NCBI RefSeq assembly: GCF_030149235.1
Contig: NZ_JASBRW010000081.1
Coordinates: 1-44,525 of the forward strand
Length of the DNA: 44,525 bases
From: Maricaulis sp.
Lineage (GTDB): Bacteria > Pseudomonadota > Alphaproteobacteria > Caulobacterales > Maricaulaceae
Reading direction: 5' to 3'
This document shows positions 8,768 through 16,020 of the stretch, one piece after another (positions within the stretch are counted from its first letter, which is position 1; each line of letters begins with the position of its first letter). A model generated the notes under the pieces. That model was not told the origin of the DNA. It saw nothing but the letters and a program-made list of their open reading frames with translations, and searched no databases. Made by a program: the position numbers and the translations under genes.

Positions 8768-10144
8768 CTAGTAAGCGCACTCGGTGAAGACCGGCTCGAT
8801 CGAGCCGTTCCACTCGCCCTCGAAGCGAGCGATCAAATCCTCGGCCCGGGTGCGGCCGGATTTGACGATGTCGTCGAGCTCATCAAGGAAGAGGGCTTCA
8901 TTCTCGCCATGGCCATTGAGCCGGGCGCGGGCATTAAGGCCCGAGCGGGAAATCTTCAGCACCTGGCGGGCCAGTTCCTGCATCGTGCCGCCGCCGGGCG
9001 CCGGGGCCTTGAGACCGAGCTTCGCCGCATCGATACGCAGTTGTTCACGCTCGTCCGCATTCCATCCCTTGACCAGATCCCAGGCTGCATCGAGAGCGGA
9101 GCCGTCATACATCAGACCGACCCAGAAGGCCGGCAGGGCGCACAGGCTGTCCCAGGCACCACTATCGGCGCCGCGCATTTCCAAGAAGGTCTTGAGGCGC
9201 ACTTCCGGGAACAGCGTGGAGAGATGGTCTTCCCAATCGCTGATCACCGGCTTCTCGCCCGGCAGGATGTCCAGCTTGCCCTCGAGGAAATCGCGGAAAT
9301 TCAGGCCCGTCGCGTCGAGATACGCGCCCTTGCGCTTGACGAAATACATCGGCACGTCGAGCGCCCAGTTGACGTAATTCTCAAAGCCGAAGCCGTCCTC
9401 GAAGACGAAGGGCAGCATGCCGGTGCGGTGGCGGTCGGTATCGGTCCAGATATGAGCGCGATAGGAGAGGAAACCGTTCAGCCCCTTGTCGGCAAAGGGC
9501 GAATTGGCGAACAGCGCCGTCGCGACCGGCTGCAGGGCCAGGGAAACGCGGAACTTCTTCGCCATATCGGCTTCATCGGAGAAGTCGAGATTGGTCTGCA
9601 CCGTGGCCGAGCGGAACATCATCTGATGACCCAGCGTACCGACCTTGGGCATGTAGGCCTTCATCAGCCCGTAGCGGGCCTTGGGCATCATCGGAGTTTC
9701 TTCCAGCGACCATTTCGGCGAGAAGCCGAGGCCGAGGAAACCGGCGCCGATCTCGTCGGCCACCTCACGCACTTCGCGCAAATGCTTGTTCACCTCGCCA
9801 CAGGTCTGGTGCACGTTTTCCAGCGGCGCGCCGGAGAGTTCAAACTGCCCGCCCGGCTCCAGCGTGATCGAGGCGCCGTCGCGCTTGAGCGCCACGATGT
9901 AACCGGCTTCGACAATCGCATCCCAACCGAAGCGCTGCAGACCCTGCAGCATTTTCAGAACCGTGGGACCGTCACCGTCATAGGCGAGCGGGGTGTGATC
10001 ATTGAGGGCGAAACCGAATTTCTCGTGCTCAGTGCCGATACGGAAATCGCTTTCCGGCTTGCAGCCCTTGGCCAGATAAGCGCTCAGCTGTTCGAGATTC
10101 TCGATAGGCGCGCCTTCGCCGCCCTGATTATACGTGCCGCTCAT
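8768..10144 (-). CDS. gshA: glutamate-cysteine ligase, plant/alphaproteobacterial type
   Basis: This 458-residue enzyme catalyses the first, rate-limiting step of glutathione synthesis, joining glutamate to cysteine with ATP. Family features include RIGTEHEKFGF (about 35-45), SITLEPGGQFELSG (ATP/Mg and substrate region), QTNLDFSDEADM and LEMRGADSG, with the C-terminal PVFTECAY ending. This type is found in plants and Alphaproteobacteria and is unrelated in length to the E. coli form. It follows rsmE leftward after about 90 bases, an order common in Alphaproteobacteria. GCGGGGG precedes the ATG. Confidence 0.94.
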   Translation of the reverse strand: MSGTYNQGGEGAPIENLEQLSAYLAKGCKPESDFRIGTEHEKFGFALNDHTPLAYDGDGPTVLKMLQGLQRFGWDAIVEAGYIVALKRDGASITLEPGGQFELSGAPLENVHQTCGEVNKHLREVREVADEIGAGFLGLGFSPKWSLEETPMMPKARYGLMKAYMPKVGTLGHQMMFRSATVQTNLDFSDEADMAKKFRVSLALQPVATALFANSPFADKGLNGFLSYRAHIWTDTDRHRTGMLPFVFEDGFGFENYVNWALDVPMYFVKRKGAYLDATGLNFRDFLEGKLDILPGEKPVISDWEDHLSTLFPEVRLKTFLEMRGADSGAWDSLCALPAFWVGLMYDGSALDAAWDLVKGWNADEREQLRIDAAKLGLKAPAPGGGTMQELARQVLKISRSGLNARARLNGHGENEALFLDELDDIVKSGRTRAEDLIARFEGEWNGSIEPVFTECAY

Positions 10145-10236
10145 TGAGCCCCCGCCAATCCGAATTTCCGCAACAGATATGTGGGTGTGGCGTATTGAAC
10201 AAGGGTTCAGGTGTGAGAATCACGCCCTCGTGAGCG

Positions 10237-10995
10237 TCAGCTCCAATCGCCGCAGGCGCTCTGCCACAGGGTCAGCGCCGCAATCGCCGCCGTCTCGGCG
10301 CGCAATATGCGCGGCCCCAGCGAGACCGGGCGCACAAAGTCGAGCTGGCGCAGACGGTCGCGCTCCTCGGCTGAGAACCCGCCTTCCGGACCAATCAGGA
10401 TCGCCGCCGGCCCCGGCCCGCCGAGCATGTCGCGCATGGCCGCAGCGCGGCCTGCATCGCCTCCCCAGGGCCGCGCGCCGTCATCTCCCGCTTCATCACA
10501 ATAGATCAGGGTGCGGGAGGCATCCCAACCGTCGAGCACGCGATCGAGTTTTTCCAGCGCGGCAATCTCGGGCAGGTCGAGGCGTTCGGTCTGCTCAGCC
10601 GCTTCGCGGGCAATCGACCGGAAGCGCTCCTCATTGATGCGTTCGGACTGGGTGTGGGTCGTGGTCACCGGGCGGATGCGTTTGACGCCCAGCTCGGTGG
10701 CTTTCTCGACAATGAGGTCCGTCTTGGCCCGCTTGACCGGGGCGAAGAGGAGCTCGAGATCGGGTACGCCCGCCTGCTCGCGTGTCTGTTCAACAAGATC
10801 GAGGACAGCGTGCTTCTTGTTGGCATCGGCAATCTCGGCCTGCCACTCCCCGTCGCGGCCGTTGAAGAGCCGGACCGTATCGCCGGCCGAGCGGCGCATG
10901 ACATTGATCAGATAATGGCTTTCTTCCTTGCCCAGAGGCAGGCGGGCACCGGAGGCAAGGTCGAGATCGAGATAAAGGCGCGGATCGGTTGTCAT
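10237..10995 (-). CDS. rsmE: 16S rRNA (uracil-1498 N3) methyltransferase RsmE
   Basis: This 252-residue SPOUT-class methyltransferase modifies U1498 of 16S rRNA. It has an N-terminal PUA-like part (LPLGKEESHYLINVMRRSAGD). The C-terminal trefoil-knot motifs are ILIGPEGGFSAEE and LGPRILRAETA, which bind S-adenosylmethionine. It starts with ATG 80 bases from the divergent ubiA start and is upstream of gshA on the same strand. Both motifs and length fit the family closely. Confidence 0.95.
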   Translation of the reverse strand: MTTDPRLYLDLDLASGARLPLGKEESHYLINVMRRSAGDTVRLFNGRDGEWQAEIADANKKHAVLDLVEQTREQAGVPDLELLFAPVKRAKTDLIVEKATELGVKRIRPVTTTHTQSERINEERFRSIAREAAEQTERLDLPEIAALEKLDRVLDGWDASRTLIYCDEAGDDGARPWGGDAGRAAAMRDMLGGPGPAAILIGPEGGFSAEERDRLRQLDFVRPVSLGPRILRAETAAIAALTLWQSACGDWS

Positions 10996-11075
10996 GCCTT
11001 CTGCTTTGCCGTGTGCTGCATCGCCGCGTCAAGCATGCCTTGAATTGGCCGCAGCCCGGTGCAAAAGGGGATCGT

Positions 11076-12005
11076 ATGCAATTGAACTTCGACCGCCGTG
11101 TTGCCGATTCCCTGCCCCAGACCTGGGTGGATCGCGCGCCGCTGGCCATCCGTCCCTATCTGCGCCTGGCGCGCTATGACCGCCCGATCGGCTTCTGGCT
11201 GCTCGCCCTGCCATGCTGGATGGGGCTGGTCGCGGCCAATATCGGCAGTGGGCTGGGCCTGGGCGATCTCTATTACGCCCTCCTGTTCGCCGTCGGTGCC
11301 ATTGCCATGCGCGGGGCAGGTTGCACCTATAATGACATCATCGACCGTGACCTCGACGCCCGGGTCGCCCGTACGGCGGACCGGCCGCTGGCGGCCGGGA
11401 CTGTTACGCTGAAACAGGCCTGGGGTTTTCTCGGCCTGCAAAGCCTGGCCGGGCTGCTTGTTCTCATCCAATTGCCGCTGATCGCCATCCTGACCGGCCT
11501 GGCCGCCCTGCTCCTCGTTGCAGCCTATCCCTTCATGAAGCGGATCACCTGGTGGCCACAGGCCTGGCTCGGGCTGACCTTCAACTGGGGTGTTCCGGTC
11601 GCCTGGGTTGCGGCCTCGGGCAGCTTCGAACCGGGCCTCTTCGCGCTTTATGGCGCCATGATCTTCTGGACGCTGGGCTATGACACGATCTACGCCCACC
11701 AGGACAGCGAAGACGATGCTCTGGTTGGCGTGCGCTCGACCGCGCGCCTGTTCGGCGAACACTCGCCCTACTGGATCAGCGGATTCTACCTGGTCACCGC
11801 GGTCCTGGCGGGGCTGACGCTCTACCTGCAGGCCGCCTCGCCCTTCGCGGTGATCCCGTTCGCCCTGTTCTCGGCGCACCTGTTCAACCAGATCCGCCGC
11901 CTCGACCCCGCCGACGGGATGCTGTGCCTGGACATCTTCAAATCCAACCGGACAACCGGGCTCTTGCTGGTGGCGACCTTCGCTGCCGCAGCCCTGCTGT
12001 CATGA
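11076..12005 (+). CDS. ubiA: 4-hydroxybenzoate polyprenyltransferase UbiA
   Basis: This 309-residue membrane enzyme attaches the polyprenyl tail to 4-hydroxybenzoate in ubiquinone synthesis. The two magnesium/diphosphate motifs are N86-D-I-I-D-R-D-L-D and D203-T-I-Y-A-H-Q-D. About eight hydrophobic helices surround them. The ATG at 11076 is chosen because AAAAGGGGA precedes it and the upstream in-frame residues are not membrane- or family-like. Its stop overlaps the next start (ATGA), so the methyltransferase is translationally coupled. rsmE is divergent 80 bases away. Confidence 0.95.
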   Translation: MQLNFDRRVADSLPQTWVDRAPLAIRPYLRLARYDRPIGFWLLALPCWMGLVAANIGSGLGLGDLYYALLFAVGAIAMRGAGCTYNDIIDRDLDARVARTADRPLAAGTVTLKQAWGFLGLQSLAGLLVLIQLPLIAILTGLAALLLVAAYPFMKRITWWPQAWLGLTFNWGVPVAWVAASGSFEPGLFALYGAMIFWTLGYDTIYAHQDSEDDALVGVRSTARLFGEHSPYWISGFYLVTAVLAGLTLYLQAASPFAVIPFALFSAHLFNQIRRLDPADGMLCLDIFKSNRTTGLLLVATFAAAALLS

Positions 12006-12658
12006 TCGACCCGGCCGAGCCGGCCGCTTTCATTGCTGCGCACACCGCCCTCATGGCGCCGCCGCTGGTTCCGGAGATTCAGCTGCACCTCGCGACAGAG
12101 AACGCGGACATCTGGCAGCAGACCGAGGAGGCCCTCGGCGATATGGGCCTGCCGCCGCCCTTCTGGGCCTTCGCCTGGGCCGGCGGACAGGCGCTTGGCC
12201 GCTATGTGCTGGACAATCCGGACATCGTCGCCGACAAGCGCGTGCTCGACTTTGCTGCCGGTGGTGCCATTGCCGGCCTCTGCGCCGCCCGGGCCGGCGC
12301 CGAACAGGTCATCGCCAGCGAACTGGACGCGTTTGCGATCGCGGCCTGTGAAGCCAATGCGCGCGTGAATGGCTACGACATCGAGACGGTGCTCGGCGAC
12401 ATTGCCGGTCGCGATGAGGGCTGGGATGTGGTTCTGGCCGGCGATGTCTTTTACGAAGAGGCACTGGCGCAGCAGCTCGGCGGCTGGCTGGAGCGCCTCG
12501 CCAAACGCGGCGCCCGCGTTCTCATCGGTGATCCCGGCCGGGCCTTTCTGCCAACCGGGAAGCTCGATCGGCTGGCCGAGTATTCCGTAGCGGTGACACG
12601 CGATCTTGAAGACCGTGAAATCCGTCAGGCCAAGGTCTGGCAATACAAGCGCGCTTGA
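12002..12658 (+). CDS. METTL20/ETF-beta-lysine-methyltransferase-like class I methyltransferase
   Basis: This 218-residue protein starts at the ATG overlapping the ubiA stop. The family signature PPFWAFAWAGGQALGRYVLD precedes the S-adenosylmethionine loop VLDFAAGGAIAGL, the acidic ribose-binding residue in IASELD, and the DVVLAGDVFYEE catalytic-side motif. Relatives methylate lysines of the electron transfer flavoprotein beta subunit in mitochondria and some Alphaproteobacteria. Older databases often label them 'L11 methyltransferase' or 'nicotinamide methyltransferase'. The target here is inferred from family only. Coupling to ubiA would place it in a respiratory-chain context, which fits ETF feeding electrons to ubiquinone. 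Confidence 0.8.
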   Translation: MIDPAEPAAFIAAHTALMAPPLVPEIQLHLATENADIWQQTEEALGDMGLPPPFWAFAWAGGQALGRYVLDNPDIVADKRVLDFAAGGAIAGLCAARAGAEQVIASELDAFAIAACEANARVNGYDIETVLGDIAGRDEGWDVVLAGDVFYEEALAQQLGGWLERLAKRGARVLIGDPGRAFLPTGKLDRLAEYSVAVTRDLEDREIRQAKVWQYKRA

Positions 12659-12712
12659 GTGTCCAAGCCGGTATGAATCCGGAATTTTCCCAGAAAAAGT
12701 TTGCACACGAAA

Positions 12713-12724
12713 CGTATTTATACG
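12713..12724. promoter_or_regulatory. candidate operator before the MarR gene
   Basis: CGTAT-TT-ATACG is an AT-rich inverted repeat 75 bases before the marR-type start, in an otherwise gene-free 140-base stretch. MarR proteins often repress their own gene through such sites. Autoregulation here is a guess. Confidence 0.35.
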
Positions 12725-12799
12725 ACACTAGATGCCCGGTCCCGATGTCGGCCCGGCGTGGCGTAGCGTCCCATTCACCGATTATCCGAGGAGAAGCCC

Positions 12800-13231
12800 A
12801 TGGCCCGTGTTCGTGCCGTAGACCGCCGTCTGTTCCTGCTGCTCGAAATCGCCGCTCGCCGCCTTAATCGCGATATGGATGCGCGTCTCAAGGCCGAAGC
12901 GGGCGTGACCTCCGCGCAGGCCGCCGTGCTTTTCCTGCTGGCGCGCCGCGGTGAGCGCCGCATGGGCGAAATCGGTGACATGCTGTCACTCAACCCGCCT
13001 GCCGTGACCGGTCTGATCAATCGCATGGCCGCGCTCGACCTGGTGTCCAAGGCCGCCTCGCCCACAGACAAGCGTTCCGCCATTGTCTCCCTGACCGAAA
13101 AGGGCCGGGCAATGGGCGATGCCGCCGAGCACGTCTTCCGGGACATGAATAACGAGCTGGAGACGCGACTGGGTGACGAGGACAGCGATATGCTGCACCG
13201 GGTCCTGACCAATCTAGCCGTGGACGCCTGA
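12800..13231 (+). CDS. MarR-family transcriptional regulator
   Basis: This 143-residue winged-helix protein fits the MarR layout. An N-terminal dimerisation helix is followed by helix-turn-helix residues (GVTSAQAAVLFLLARRGERRMGEIGDML, then LNPPAVTGLINRMAALDLV). The wing is ASPTDKRSAIVSLTEKGRAM with the conserved D-x-R, and a C-terminal helix ends the protein. GAGGAGAA precedes the ATG. The crotonase and serine hydrolase genes follow on the same strand after 39 bases and could be its targets. No ligand can be read from the sequence. Confidence 0.92.
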   Translation: MARVRAVDRRLFLLLEIAARRLNRDMDARLKAEAGVTSAQAAVLFLLARRGERRMGEIGDMLSLNPPAVTGLINRMAALDLVSKAASPTDKRSAIVSLTEKGRAMGDAAEHVFRDMNNELETRLGDEDSDMLHRVLTNLAVDA

Positions 13232-13270
13232 TCGCATTAACGTCGCCTCCAAATAAGAATGGAGGCTCGT

Positions 13271-14047
13271 GTGAGCGATTTGGTTTTGGTCGAAGATGCG
13301 GAAGGGATCCGCACCATCCGGTTTAACCGTCCGGACAAGAAGAATGCCCTGACGCGGGCCATGTATTCCGCTGCTGCCGAGGCACTGGAAAGCGGCGACG
13401 AGGATTCGTCGATCAAGGTCTTCATTATCGCCGGATCCGACGGCGTCTTTACTGCCGGCAATGATATCGTCGACTTCATGGAACGTCCGCCGCATGTCGG
13501 AGGGGGTAATCTTCCGCCAGTCGAGCGCTTCATGCGCGCGCTGTTCAGCGCCAAGAAGCCCGTTGTGGCCGCTGTTGACGGTCTGGCCATTGGCATTGGC
13601 GTCACCATGCTGCTGCATTGCGACATCATCTATTGCTCCAACCGCTCGACCTTCAAGACGCCGTTTGTCGATCTCGCCCTGGCGCCGGAATTCGGCTCCA
13701 GCCAGATCATGCCGCAATATCTCGGTCACGCCGTCGCGGCAGAACTCCTGATGCTGGGCAATACCTGGGGCGCCGACCGCGCCTATCAGACCGGCCTCGT
13801 CAACGGCACCACGGCTGCCGATGCGCTCGAGGAAACCGCCCGTATCGCCGCGCGCAGTCTCGCCGCCAAGGCGCCAGGCTCGCTGCGCACGGCCAAGGCA
13901 CTGATGAAGCGTCCGCCGGAAGACATCACGGACCGCATCACCAAGGAAGGCGGCATGTTTGCCGAGCTCCTGCGTTCGGAAGAGTTCGCGGAGGCGGCTG
14001 CCGCCTTCATGGAGCGCCGCAAGCCCGACTTCTCGAAATTCGGCTAG
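13271..14047 (+). CDS. enoyl-CoA hydratase/isomerase (crotonase) family protein
   Basis: This 258-residue crotonase has the oxyanion-hole segments FTAGNDIVDF and AVDGLAIGIGVTMLLHCDI. The two glutamates used by true enoyl-CoA hydratases are replaced (T in GIGVTMLL, F in FKTPFV). A glutamate is present at E140 in LALAPEFGSS, the position used by ECI2/PECI-type delta3-delta2 enoyl-CoA isomerases. An isomerase or related activity is therefore more likely than hydration. The GTG at 13271 is chosen over the ATG at 13259, because GGAGG at 13261-13265 is well spaced for it. The gene is 11 bases upstream of the serine hydrolase and probably co-transcribed. Confidence 0.88.
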   Translation: MSDLVLVEDAEGIRTIRFNRPDKKNALTRAMYSAAAEALESGDEDSSIKVFIIAGSDGVFTAGNDIVDFMERPPHVGGGNLPPVERFMRALFSAKKPVVAAVDGLAIGIGVTMLLHCDIIYCSNRSTFKTPFVDLALAPEFGSSQIMPQYLGHAVAAELLMLGNTWGADRAYQTGLVNGTTAADALEETARIAARSLAAKAPGSLRTAKALMKRPPEDITDRITKEGGMFAELLRSEEFAEAAAAFMERRKPDFSKFG

Positions 14048-14057
14048 GAGGCTGACC

Positions 14058-15401
14058 ATGTTGCGTTGGATTGGCGGTATAACCGCTGCACTCGTGCTGG
14101 CCGCCATTGTGGCGCTGAATGTTTCCAAGGTCGGGCGGATCTACCTGCCTTCCGGAACCGGGATGACGGCGAAACAGCTGTGTTCGATGGTCTTCGTCTC
14201 CGGGCTGGAGGCGGACTATGCCCGATCGATCTATCTTGATCCGCTGATGGGTGAGGCCGCGGGCTTCATCAATGCCGATATCGATTATGATCGGCAGACC
14301 GTCTCGACCAATATCCTGGGCCTGTTCTACCGCCAGCATGCCGCCTATCGCGACGGTCTGGGCTGCACGCTGGTGCATCGCCGAGGCCAGTTCGACAGCG
14401 ACCTGGCACTGCTGCCGCGACAGGACTTCCAGCCGCTCGAACTCGACACCGTGCATCGCGATGCGCATTTCGATGCCGCGGCACTGGAAGCGGCGGTTCT
14501 CGGCGGTTTTGATGCCCCGCAAGCCGACCGCCGCAATACGCTCGGCGTCGCCGTGCTGCACCAGGGCCGGCTCGTTGCCGAACATTATGCGCCCGCCGCG
14601 AGCCGCGAGACGCGCTTCCTCGGCTGGTCGATGACCAAATCCATCACCGCCACCCTCGCCGGTGCGCTGGAACAGGACGGCCGCATCGACATCACCGCGC
14701 AGAACGCCGTCCCGGCACTCGCCCCGGAAGGCCATGGGGACATCACGCTGGAACACCTGCTGCGCATGACGGGCGGGCTGGCCATCCATGAAGAAAACAA
14801 CGGCATGGATCCCAATTCCCAGCAGCTCTTCACGGCGAGCGACATGGCGCGCTTTTCTGCCACCCGCCGGCAGTTCGCCGAGCCGGGCGAGCATTGGGAA
14901 TACATGAGCGGCCAGACCAATCTGGCGATGAATGCCCTGCAGGCCGAGCTCGGCACGTCGCTGATGGACCAGCTTGCGGCAGTCCGGGCGGAGATTTTCG
15001 AGCCGATCGGGGTCTATTCCGCGATCATCGAACCCGATGAAGCCGGCACGCTGGTCGGCTCCTCCTACATGTATGCCACCACGCATGACTGGGCCCGCCT
15101 GGCGCAGCTCTATCTCGATGATGGCGTATGGGAGGGTGAACGCATCCTGCCGGAAGGCTGGGTCGAACGGGCCACGACCCCGACTGATGGCTCCAACGGG
15201 GCCTATGGCATCGGCTTCTGGCTCGCCACGGAGGGCGACAACCTGCCCGAGGGCACCTATTTCATGAATGGGTTCCAGATCCAGCTGGCCATGGTGCTGC
15301 CGGAGCAGGAACTGGTCATCGTCCGCTTCGGCGCCACCAATTACATCAGCGCCGGTGCCTTCGACATGACCCGGGCCATTGTGGCCTCGATGCGGAACTA
15401 G
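14058..15401 (+). CDS. serine hydrolase of the beta-lactamase (class C)/esterase family
   Basis: This 447-residue protein has an N-terminal membrane anchor or uncleaved signal (MLRWIGGITAALVLAAIVAL). The penicillin-binding-protein-like domain carries the nucleophile motif S191-M-T-K194 and a YMSGQTN segment for the second motif. Relatives include 6-aminohexanoate-dimer hydrolases, EstB esterases and peptidases, so beta-lactam resistance should not be assumed. It would act at the periplasmic face. GGAGG at the crotonase stop precedes the ATG, which suggests an operon with that gene. Its stop codon overlaps the stop of the convergent BLUF-like gene in a shared CTAG. Confidence 0.88.
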   Translation: MLRWIGGITAALVLAAIVALNVSKVGRIYLPSGTGMTAKQLCSMVFVSGLEADYARSIYLDPLMGEAAGFINADIDYDRQTVSTNILGLFYRQHAAYRDGLGCTLVHRRGQFDSDLALLPRQDFQPLELDTVHRDAHFDAAALEAAVLGGFDAPQADRRNTLGVAVLHQGRLVAEHYAPAASRETRFLGWSMTKSITATLAGALEQDGRIDITAQNAVPALAPEGHGDITLEHLLRMTGGLAIHEENNGMDPNSQQLFTASDMARFSATRRQFAEPGEHWEYMSGQTNLAMNALQAELGTSLMDQLAAVRAEIFEPIGVYSAIIEPDEAGTLVGSSYMYATTHDWARLAQLYLDDGVWEGERILPEGWVERATTPTDGSNGAYGIGFWLATEGDNLPEGTYFMNGFQIQLAMVLPEQELVIVRFGATNYISAGAFDMTRAIVASMRN

Positions 15402-15838
15402 ACCGCCCTGACCACGAGGGGCGGGGTTTCCGCCAAGACACCGTTCTGGATGGAGGTGCGGACATAGGCCCGCACCTCCGCGGCGGTCGGGACAAGTGTT
15501 TGAAGCTTTTTGACCAGGAGGGATGGCGTGGACTCCGGCCGGACCGCCCCAACGGCCCAGCTGAGGTATTCCCGGCCCTCGACGGGGACGCTTTCCAGCG
15601 CGCGCAGTTCGCCGAAGCGGTGGTCGGTGCGAAGGCTGCCCGTGAAAGCATCGAGCTCTACGGGCTCGCCCTCCAGTACCGTCAGGAAATACCCGGAGTC
15701 CCAGACCAGCGCCCCCGTAATCTGCCGGTCTATGCATGACTTCATGCAGTGCGCGAGGAGTTTGCCAAGATCGCCGCTCACCGCCCCAAGGCTGAGTTCG
15801 ATACCGGCTCGTGACACCATCACACTAGAATTCAACAT
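15398..15838 (-). CDS. BLUF-domain-like protein lacking the photochemical residues
   Basis: This protein of about 146 residues follows the BLUF fold pattern: VMVSRAG at the first strand, RQITGALVWDSGYFLTVLEGEP in the middle, then a helix and HRFGELRALESVPVEGREYLSWAVG. BLUF proteins bind FAD and sense blue light through a Tyr, an Asn and a Gln. Here those positions are M7, S34/C35 and T53. Flavin signalling is therefore doubtful, and it may be a light-independent domain. The ATG at 15838 is chosen because the fold begins there. The ribosome site is weak. It converges on the serine hydrolase gene. Confidence 0.75.
   Translation of the reverse strand: MLNSSVMVSRAGIELSLGAVSGDLGKLLAHCMKSCIDRQITGALVWDSGYFLTVLEGEPVELDAFTGSLRTDHRFGELRALESVPVEGREYLSWAVGAVRPESTPSLLVKKLQTLVPTAAEVRAYVRTSIQNGVLAETPPLVVRAV
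15403..15424 (+). terminator. weak hairpin after the serine hydrolase gene
   Basis: CCGCCC (15403-15408) pairs with GGGCGG (15419-15424) two bases after the serine hydrolase stop, followed by GGTTT. It lies inside the 3' end of the convergent BLUF-like gene. The T-run is short. Confidence 0.3.
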
Positions 15839-15902
15839 GCCGCCATCCCGCCGCCTGATCAGAGCGCCGGGTGTAGGCAGCGGATTTGAAAAATCATTCA
15901 AA

Positions 15903-15986
15903 AATAAGCCTCGAATTCGGCTCAAATTTTCGGCTTATTTGGCTCAAATGCGCTCGATTGCCTCAGGTGCTTTTTTTATTGCCTCA
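15903..15986. repeat. phased G(C/G)CTCAA-type repeat array in the ubiD upstream region
   Basis: Short related units begin at 15908 (GCCTCGAAT), 15919 (GGCTCAAAT), 15932 (GGCTTATTT), 15941 (GGCTCAAAT), about 15952 (GCTCGATT), 15960 (GCCTCAGG) and 15981 (GCCTCAACC). The spacing is 9-13 bases, then 21, close to DNA helical turns. AATAAGCC (15903) and GGCTTATT (15932) also form an inverted repeat, and ATTGCCTCA occurs at 15957 and 15978. The array ends about 35 bases before the ubiD start and contains an AT-rich stretch. A multi-site regulator target is the likeliest use. Confidence 0.6.
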
Positions 15987-16020
15987 ACCGCCCTAGTTTG
16001 CGGGGCAGAAGAGGACGCCC

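Noticed and set aside
14058..15401. Antibiotic-resistance beta-lactamase
   Set aside because: The SxxK motif is shared by esterases and peptidases of the same fold. The second motif is atypical, and there is no resistance context.
14007..15737. 576-residue reverse-strand open frame opposite the serine hydrolase
   Set aside because: It spans an intact gene and part of the BLUF-like gene, and its sequence has no domain pattern.
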